A stretch of 38,737 nt of DNA from an uncultured Verrucomicrobiota bacterium (lineage in GTDB: Bacteria; Verrucomicrobiota; Verrucomicrobiia; Palsa-1439): assembly GCA_903847335.1 (NCBI GenBank), contig CAINDI010000095.1, positions 1-38,737 of the forward strand, read 5' to 3'. A program made the translations under genes and the position numbers. The notes below the pieces were generated by a model. The model saw nothing but the letters and a program-made list of their open reading frames with translations, made no database searches and was not told where the DNA came from. Below, piece after piece: positions 33,404 through 38,737 of the stretch (positions are counted from its first letter, which is position 1; each line of letters opens with the position of its first letter).

Positions 33404-34495
33404 ATGTTTAATGAGCAAATAATTTCCAAACCGGCAATTATGTTCATTGCCGGTGAGGCTTCCGGCGACAGTAATGCGGCGGAGACTATCAAGCGGCTGA
33501 ATGGGCGCGTACCGGTCTTCGGTGCGGGCGGGCCGAAGATGCAGGCGGCCGGGATGGAGTTGCTGCTTGACTTGACACAGCACGCGGTCGTCGGCTTGGT
33601 TGAGGTTTTGAAGAATTATGGGAAGTTCAAGCGCATCTTTGACGATTTGCTGGCGGAAGTAGGGCGCCGGCAACCGAGCGTGGTGGTGTTGGTGGATTTC
33701 CCGGGGTTCAATCTCCGGTTTGCCAAGGCCGTGAAGCGCCGGTATCCGCAGACGAAAATCATTTACTACATCTCGCCACAATTGTGGGCGTGGCATGCGA
33801 GCCGGGCGAAGCAGATTGAACGCGATGTGGATTTGCTGTTGACGATTTTTCCGTTTGAGAAGGCTTGGTATGCGGAGCGGGTGCCAAAGTTGCGGGTGGC
33901 GTTTGTCGGGCATCCGATGGCGGCGAGGAACCGGCAACGGGATATGCGGAGCCAGCGGACAGTCTTGTTGATGCCGGGAAGCCGGGAGCGCGAGGTGGCG
34001 AAAATTTGGCCGGTACTGGCTAGCGTGGTGGACAAGATGCCGGATGTGAAGTTTGTCGCGGCGGCGGTGGACGAGCGAACAGCGGCAATGATCCGGCATC
34101 CGCGGGTGAAAGTGGAAGTTGGCAAGGCGCGGGAAATGATGCGGCAGGCGACACTCGCAATCACGGCCAGCGGCACGGCGACGATGGAATGCGCGTTTGC
34201 GGGTTGTCCGATGATCGTGGTGTACAAGGTCAACTGGCTGACGTACCTCGTCGGGCGTGCGCTGGTGACCGTGAAGTGGTTGGCGATGCCGAATGTGATT
34301 GCGGGTAAATCTATTGTGCCGGAGTTTATCCAACACCGGGCGAGTTCAAGCCGAGTGGCGGTGGCAGCGCGGAATTTATTGCAAGAGACTGGCGAACGCC
34401 AAACGATGCAACGCGAGTTGGCGGCGGTGGTCGCCAGCCTCGGTGGCTCCGGTAGTAGTGAACGCGCAGCGCAGTTGATTTGCGGCGAGATTTAG
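33404..34495 (+). CDS. lpxB: Lipid-A-disaccharide synthase LpxB
   Basis: A 363-residue GT19 glycosyltransferase joining lipid X and UDP-2,3-diacyl-GlcN. Motifs: MFIAGEASGDSNAAETIKRL, FGAGGPKMQAAG, VVLVDFPGFNLRFAKAVK, YYISPQLWAWHASRAKQI, VGHPMA, LLMPGSREREV and TASGTATMECAF. All core residues look present. An internal ATG at about 33441 (MFIAGE) is a possible later start, as the 12 upstream residues are not conserved. Its stop overlaps the convergent prenyl synthase stop by 4 nt. Confidence 0.97.
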   Translation: MFNEQIISKPAIMFIAGEASGDSNAAETIKRLNGRVPVFGAGGPKMQAAGMELLLDLTQHAVVGLVEVLKNYGKFKRIFDDLLAEVGRRQPSVVVLVDFPGFNLRFAKAVKRRYPQTKIIYYISPQLWAWHASRAKQIERDVDLLLTIFPFEKAWYAERVPKLRVAFVGHPMAARNRQRDMRSQRTVLLMPGSREREVAKIWPVLASVVDKMPDVKFVAAAVDERTAAMIRHPRVKVEVGKAREMMRQATLAITASGTATMECAFAGCPMIVVYKVNWLTYLVGRALVTVKWLAMPNVIAGKSIVPEFIQHRASSSRVAVAARNLLQETGERQTMQRELAAVVASLGGSGSSERAAQLICGEI

Positions 34496-35352
34496 TGCTT
34501 CCGCGTTAGGAAGAAATCAGCGATGGCGCGGAGCGGTTCAGCTTTCTTACCAAAACTACGGAGCTGGTCGTGCGCGTCGGCGATTAGCTCGGCGGCATAA
34601 GTGCGTGATTTCTCGATGCCGAGCAATTTCGGGAAAGTAGATTTTTCATTTTTCTCGTCAGCGCGAACGCTTTTGCCCATGATTTCTTTGGTGCTGGTCG
34701 CATCGAGAATGTCGTCAATCACTTGAAACGCGAGGCCGAGGTCGTCGCCATATCGGGTGAGACGTTTGAGTTGCGCCGGCGTGGCGTGACCGGCCATTGC
34801 GCCGAGGCGAATAGAGGCGTTGATGAGTGCGCCAGTTTTGTTCCGGTGGGTGGTTTTGACTTCTGTGAGCGTCGCCGCTCGACTTTCATTTTCCAAATCT
34901 TGGACTTGTCCGGCGATGAGGCCGAGGCTACCGGAGGCACGAGCGAGTTCGGTGACGTATTCCGGTTTTTTAGCGGCCAGCAGAAAAGCTTGAGTCAATA
35001 GCGCGTCACCGGCAAGAACCGCGACGCCTTCGCCAAAAACTTTGTGATTAGTCGGACGGCCTCGGCGCAAATCATCATCGTCCATGCACGGCAAATCATC
35101 ATGGATGAGGGAGTAGGTGTGGATGCACTCGACAGCGCAAGCGAGCGGCATCGCGGCGGCAGTTTTACCACCGACGGCCTCGCAGGCGGCAAGTGTGAGA
35201 ACCGGGCGGATGCGTTTGCCGCCGGCAAAGATGGAGTAGCGCATCGCTTTGTGAATTGTTGGCGGTTGCGCGCTCTCCGGTGGCAAAAGTTTATTGAGCG
35301 CCGTGTTGATGCGCTTACCGGTGGTGTCGAGGTATTGGTCGAGGTTAAACAT
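34492..35352 (-). CDS. ispA: Short-chain polyprenyl diphosphate synthase (farnesyl/geranylgeranyl type)
   Basis: A 286-residue trans-isoprenyl synthase. The first aspartate-rich motif is DDLPCMDDDDLRRG, the IspA-type DDxxxxD with insertion; the second is DDILD. GGKRIRPVLTLAACE and HTYSLIHDDL are conserved. It makes C15 or C20 diphosphates for quinone, carotenoid and longer prenyl synthesis; the inserted CM in the first motif favours farnesyl diphosphate. Start taken at ATG 35352; a GTG at 35379 would add nine residues. It lies 40 nt downstream of glmS. Confidence 0.92.
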   Translation of the reverse strand: MFNLDQYLDTTGKRINTALNKLLPPESAQPPTIHKAMRYSIFAGGKRIRPVLTLAACEAVGGKTAAAMPLACAVECIHTYSLIHDDLPCMDDDDLRRGRPTNHKVFGEGVAVLAGDALLTQAFLLAAKKPEYVTELARASGSLGLIAGQVQDLENESRAATLTEVKTTHRNKTGALINASIRLGAMAGHATPAQLKRLTRYGDDLGLAFQVIDDILDATSTKEIMGKSVRADEKNEKSTFPKLLGIEKSRTYAAELIADAHDQLRSFGKKAEPLRAIADFFLTRKH

Positions 35353-35392
35353 TGTCGCGAGAATACCGGGCACGTCCACTTTTGCAAGCCGG

Positions 35393-37219
35393 TTATTCGA
35401 CGGTCACGCTTTTTGCGAGGTTCCGAGGTTTATCCACGTCGCAGCCGCGCATGACGGCGATGTGATAGGCGAGCAGTTGCAAGGGAATCACCGTCAGCAA
35501 CGGCTGCAAACATTCCAACGTGTCTGGTACATAAATCACATCGTCAGCTTTCTTGGCAATTTCGATATTGCCCTCAGTAGCGACGACGATGACCGGGCCT
35601 TTGCGGGCTTTGACTTCTTCGATGTTCGCCATTGTTTTATCGAAGACTGAATTTTTTGGCGCGATGAAAACCGACGGCGTGCGCGGTTCGATAAGCGCGA
35701 TTGGGCCGTGTTTCATTTCGGCGGCTGGATAGCCTTCGGCGTGGATATAGGAAATTTCCTTAAGCTTGAGCGCGCCTTCAAGGGCGATGGGGAAATTGTA
35801 TTGCCGGGCGAGGAAGAGAAAATTATTCGCCTCGCAATATTTTTTAGCGACGGCGGCAATGGCGTCGTTTTGCTTGAGGATGCGCTCGATTTTGCCGGGA
35901 ATGGTTTCGAGTTCCCGCAAAATTTCTTCGCCGCGCGTCGAAGCCAGATGCCGCATCCGTCCCATCAACACCGCCAGCAATGTCATGATCGTGACTTGGG
36001 AAACAAATGTTTTGGTTGCGGCGACGCCGATTTCAGGGCCGGCATGCATGTAGGTGCCGCCGTCCACTTCACGGGCAATGGTCGAACCGACGACGTTGGC
36101 GATGCCAAGCGTTTTGTGGCCTTTGCGCCGGCATTCCCGGATGGCGGCGAGCGTGTCAATCGTTTCGCCGGACTGGCTGATGGCGAACACAAGCGTGTTC
36201 TTGTCAATCGGTGAATTTCGGTACCGGAATTCGCTGGCGTAATCGGTCTCAGTCGGAATTCGCGCCAAATCTTCGACGAGATATTTGCCGATCATGCCGG
36301 CGTGGAGCGCGGTGCCGCAGGCGATGAAAATCAGCCGGTCCACGCTGCGCAATTCGGCCGGCGAGAGATTCAACCCGCCGAGCTTGCCGGTGGCTTCGTC
36401 GTGGCTAATCCGGCCCCGAATGGCATTTTCGACAACGCGCGGTTGCTCGAAAATTTCCTTGAGCATGAAGTGTGGATACTTGCCGCGTTCGACTTCTTCG
36501 GCGGCGAATTCAACTTCCCGGACTTGCGGTGTGACGGTGGCGGCTTCGATGGTTGAGACTTGGAAGTCGTCACCGGTCAGGGTAACGATTTCAAAATCGT
36601 TCAGATACACGACGCGCCGGGTGTGAGCGATGATGGCGCTGACGTCGCTGGCGAGGAAATTTTCATCCCGGCCGACGCCGAGGAGTAGCGGGCTGCCGCG
36701 GCGCGCACCCACGATGCTTTCCGGATGATCAACGTGGATGACAGCAATGCCATAGGTGCCGACGACATCTTTCAACGCGAGCCGGACCGCCTCGGTTAAA
36801 TCGCCCTTGTAGTATTCGCCGACGAGATGCGCGAGAACTTCGGTGTCGGTTTGCGACTGAAACGTGTGGCCTTTGGCGATGAGTTTGTCTTTCAGTGATT
36901 GGTGATTTTCAATGACGCCATTGTGGACGAGTGCAATTTTGCCGGATTGGTCGAGATGCGGATGGGCGTTGGCGTCGGTCGGTGGGCCATGCGTTGCCCA
37001 ACGAGTGTGGCCGATGCCGATGTTGCCGTGTGCCGGCTGTTTTTTGAGAACGGCGGCGAGATCGTTAATGCGGCCGGTTTTTTTCCGGAGTTCAAACTGG
37101 CCGGTGTGGATGGTCACGAGGCCGGCGGAGTCGTAACCGCGATATTCGAGCCGGCGCAAGCCTTCGAGGATGATGTTCGGAGCCGATTTTCTGCCAATAT
37201 AACCGATAATCCCGCACAT
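35393..37219 (-). CDS. glmS: Glutamine-fructose-6-phosphate aminotransferase (isomerizing)
   Basis: A 608-residue GlmS making glucosamine-6-phosphate, the entry to peptidoglycan and lipid A. The start must be 37219: it gives MCGIIGYIGR, whose Cys becomes the N-terminal nucleophile of the Ntn glutaminase; GAAAGG lies upstream. Glutaminase motifs include YRGYDSAG and GHTRWATHGPP. Two SIS isomerase domains follow (ACGTALHAGMIGKYL, FAISQSGETIDT, LKEISYIHAEGYPAAEMKHG), ending NLAKSVTVE. No glmS ribozyme was seen in the short upstream region. glgC is divergent. Confidence 0.98.
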   Translation of the reverse strand: MCGIIGYIGRKSAPNIILEGLRRLEYRGYDSAGLVTIHTGQFELRKKTGRINDLAAVLKKQPAHGNIGIGHTRWATHGPPTDANAHPHLDQSGKIALVHNGVIENHQSLKDKLIAKGHTFQSQTDTEVLAHLVGEYYKGDLTEAVRLALKDVVGTYGIAVIHVDHPESIVGARRGSPLLLGVGRDENFLASDVSAIIAHTRRVVYLNDFEIVTLTGDDFQVSTIEAATVTPQVREVEFAAEEVERGKYPHFMLKEIFEQPRVVENAIRGRISHDEATGKLGGLNLSPAELRSVDRLIFIACGTALHAGMIGKYLVEDLARIPTETDYASEFRYRNSPIDKNTLVFAISQSGETIDTLAAIRECRRKGHKTLGIANVVGSTIAREVDGGTYMHAGPEIGVAATKTFVSQVTIMTLLAVLMGRMRHLASTRGEEILRELETIPGKIERILKQNDAIAAVAKKYCEANNFLFLARQYNFPIALEGALKLKEISYIHAEGYPAAEMKHGPIALIEPRTPSVFIAPKNSVFDKTMANIEEVKARKGPVIVVATEGNIEIAKKADDVIYVPDTLECLQPLLTVIPLQLLAYHIAVMRGCDVDKPRNLAKSVTVE

Positions 37220-37378
37220 AATACACAACCTTTCGTGAAGTCGCGCCATGGCAGTTCAAGCGGCCCGACTGGCGGGCACCGGCGACGATGGCGAACAGCA
37301 ACGGCGTGGACTTCCAAGCGTTTTGTTTTTTATGCCGCCGGCAGTTGTCAACGTCACCTGAATTTTATGCTTTGTCAA

Positions 37379-37406
37379 TTGACGAAGCGTGACCGGCAAT
37401 TATAAG
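37379..37406 (+). promoter_or_regulatory. Predicted sigma70-like promoter of glgC
   Basis: -35 TTGACG (37379-37384), 16-nt spacer, -10 TATAAG (37401-37406). Transcription would begin near 37412-37414, while the glgC ATG is at 37415, so the mRNA would be leaderless or nearly so; indeed no Shine-Dalgarno precedes the ATG. The -35 overlaps the palindrome GTCAATTGAC (37374-37383), a candidate operator. Confidence 0.5.
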
Positions 37407-37414
37407 ATAAAAAC

Positions 37415-38722
37415 ATGAGCTCGATTACGCCAAAGAACCATGCTTCGAATCGTACACTTGCCGTAATCATGGGAGGCGGCGCCGGAACGCGTCTGTTTCC
37501 GCTGACGAAGGAACGCGCCAAGCCGGCGGTGCCGATTGGTGGGAAGTACCGGCTCGTGGATGTGCCGGTCAGCAATTGCATCAACTCGGATATTCGCCAA
37601 GTCTACGTGCTGACGCAGTTTAATTCGGTGTCATTGCACCGGCATATTTATTCGAGCTACACGTTTGACCGGTTCTCGCGCGGGTTTGTGGAAATTCTTG
37701 CGGCGCAGCAAACTGTCGGCGGTGCGCAATGGTATCAAGGCACGGCGGACGCAGTGCGGCAGAACCTCCGGTACTTTGCGTTGCCGGAGTATGATTATAT
37801 TTTAATTTTGTCTGGTGATCAGCTTTACCGAATGGATTTTCGCAAGGTGCTGGAACAGCATATTGCGAAGCAGGCAGACATTACCATCGCAACAATTCCA
37901 GTCAAACGTAGCGATGCGACTGGATTAGGAATTATGCAGGTCGATGCAGCACAACGCATCACCCGGTTTGTCGAGAAGCCGAAAGATCCGGAGGTGCTGA
38001 ATAGTCTGAAGTTGCAAGACCCCTTGCTCTCGACTTTGCGCGTTGCCGGTGGCGAAGATCATTTGCTGGCTTCGATGGGAATTTATGTATTCAACCGGGA
38101 CGTGCTGGTTCGTGCGCTCGATAACACAAAAACCGATTTCGGTAAGCACATTATTCCAGATGCCATCAGCCAGTCCAATGTCTCTGCGTATATTTTTCAA
38201 GGTTATTGGGAAGATGTCGGAACAATTAGCTCATTCTTCGATGCTAACATCGCCATGTGCGGTATCAAATCGGCCTTTAGCTTTTTTGACCGCTCCTCGC
38301 CGGTATACACTCGGGCCCGGTTTCTACCGCCGACGAAAGTGGTGGATTGCCAGATTAACCGGTCATTGGTTGCTGATGGTTGTGTCATTCTTAAATCTAA
38401 GCTTGAAAACTGTGTTATCGGTTTGCGTGCGTACATCGGCGAAAATTGCGATTTGCGGAACACCATCATCATGGGTTGCGATTATTACTCGCCATCCAAT
38501 GACGATACCACCGGTGGTTCTGTCACCATGCCGCATATGAGCATTGGGAATGGCGTAAAAATTGAACGTGCCATCATTGATAAGAATGTTCATATCGGCG
38601 CAGGTGTGACCATTACCAGTAAGCTCGGCGCACCGGACAGCGATGGCCCAAATTATTACATTCGCGATGGCATCGTCGTCATTCCGAAGAATGCCGTCAT
38701 CGCGCCCGGTACTACAATTTAA
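37415..38722 (+). CDS. glgC: Glucose-1-phosphate adenylyltransferase
   Basis: A 435-residue ADP-glucose pyrophosphorylase for glycogen synthesis. The nucleotidyltransferase domain has [20 protein letters not shown] and [31 protein letters not shown], and [11 protein letters not shown]. The sugar-site EKPKDP and YWEDVGTI are present, followed by a left-handed beta-helix C-terminal domain. The arginine/lysine allosteric residues near the N-terminus resemble the cyanobacterial/plant type more than the E. coli type ([18 protein letters not shown]), suggesting 3-phosphoglycerate-like control; that is inference. The gene is complete, with 15 nt left in the window. Confidence 0.97.
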   Translation: MSSITPKNHASNRTLAVIMGGGAGTRLFPLTKERAKPAVPIGGKYRLVDVPVSNCINSDIRQVYVLTQFNSVSLHRHIYSSYTFDRFSRGFVEILAAQQTVGGAQWYQGTADAVRQNLRYFALPEYDYILILSGDQLYRMDFRKVLEQHIAKQADITIATIPVKRSDATGLGIMQVDAAQRITRFVEKPKDPEVLNSLKLQDPLLSTLRVAGGEDHLLASMGIYVFNRDVLVRALDNTKTDFGKHIIPDAISQSNVSAYIFQGYWEDVGTISSFFDANIAMCGIKSAFSFFDRSSPVYTRARFLPPTKVVDCQINRSLVADGCVILKSKLENCVIGLRAYIGENCDLRNTIIMGCDYYSPSNDDTTGGSVTMPHMSIGNGVKIERAIIDKNVHIGAGVTITSKLGAPDSDGPNYYIRDGIVVIPKNAVIAPGTTI

Positions 38723-38737
38723 GTAAAATTGCCGGTG

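Noticed and set aside
33389-34336. 315-codon open frame antisense to lpxB
   Set aside because: Low-complexity His/Arg/Pro-rich translation lying wholly over lpxB, whose motifs are intact.
37220-37414. glmS ribozyme in the leader of glmS
   Set aside because: The glmS start is preceded by a short spacer with a plain ribosome site and no recognisable ribozyme core or pseudoknot sequence.
1-38737. CRISPR arrays, prophage or insertion sequences
   Set aside because: No regularly spaced repeats, transposase, integrase or phage structural gene was seen on either strand.

Overview
The window is chromosomal DNA of roughly 54% G+C from a Gram-negative (lipid A-making) bacterium. The lipid A gene set (an lpxC-fabZ fusion, lpxA, lpxI, an oxidoreductase, lpxB), heptose activation, the HTH-PtsN protein and several Verrucomicrobia-like secreted or membrane proteins suggest the PVC superphylum, most likely Verrucomicrobiota. 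No rRNA or other lineage marker is present, so this is an inference. Genes are densely packed, many with 4-base ATGA overlaps, and almost all are housekeeping genes.

Layout. 1-208 is the 3' part of a probable tmRNA. 329-10956: typA, yceI, a small membrane protein, an alpha/beta hydrolase, nrdR with an ATP-cone-like partner, a HIT protein, an RluA-methyltransferase fusion, a large exported protein, an HTH-PtsN fusion, hemB and an FHA protein. 11035-19198 (minus) is one long run: recD2, a secreted protein and an RNA m5U methyltransferase joined by 4-base overlaps, small membrane proteins including two GYF_2 proteins around a DUF2752 protein, and obg. 19199-19881 is a gene-poor stretch with a tRNA 3'-half remnant. 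19882-24260: rho, lpxA, gluQ on the opposite strand, lpxC-fabZ. 24310-28595: a lipoprotein, a Nudix hydrolase, a small basic protein, mazG, a single integron gene cassette, nadD and rsfS. 28600-34495: a lipoprotein, the heptose adenylyltransferase, a GT2 glycosyltransferase, then lpxI, an oxidoreductase, an ORFan and lpxB. 34492-38722: a prenyl synthase, glmS and glgC.

How the genes fit together. GlmS feeds UDP-GlcNAc synthesis. LpxA, LpxC, LpxI and LpxB carry it to lipid A disaccharide, and the heptose adenylyltransferase supplies inner core. TypA, Obg, RsfS, tmRNA and the rRNA modification enzymes serve the ribosome. MazG and the Nudix hydrolase clean nucleotide pools.

Most notable signals. 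(1) A lone integron cassette at about 26711-27395, with a recognisable attC site, the gene's stop codon inside the attC core site and a good external promoter, but no integrase nearby. (2) The 3' half of a tRNA (probably tRNA-Met) just upstream of obg, which looks like an integration scar. (3) Marked over-representation of the palindrome CCGG through host genes, dropping sharply in three stretches that look acquired (19293-19860, the cassette, and an ORFan inside the lipid A cluster). No CRISPR array, transposase or phage gene was seen.
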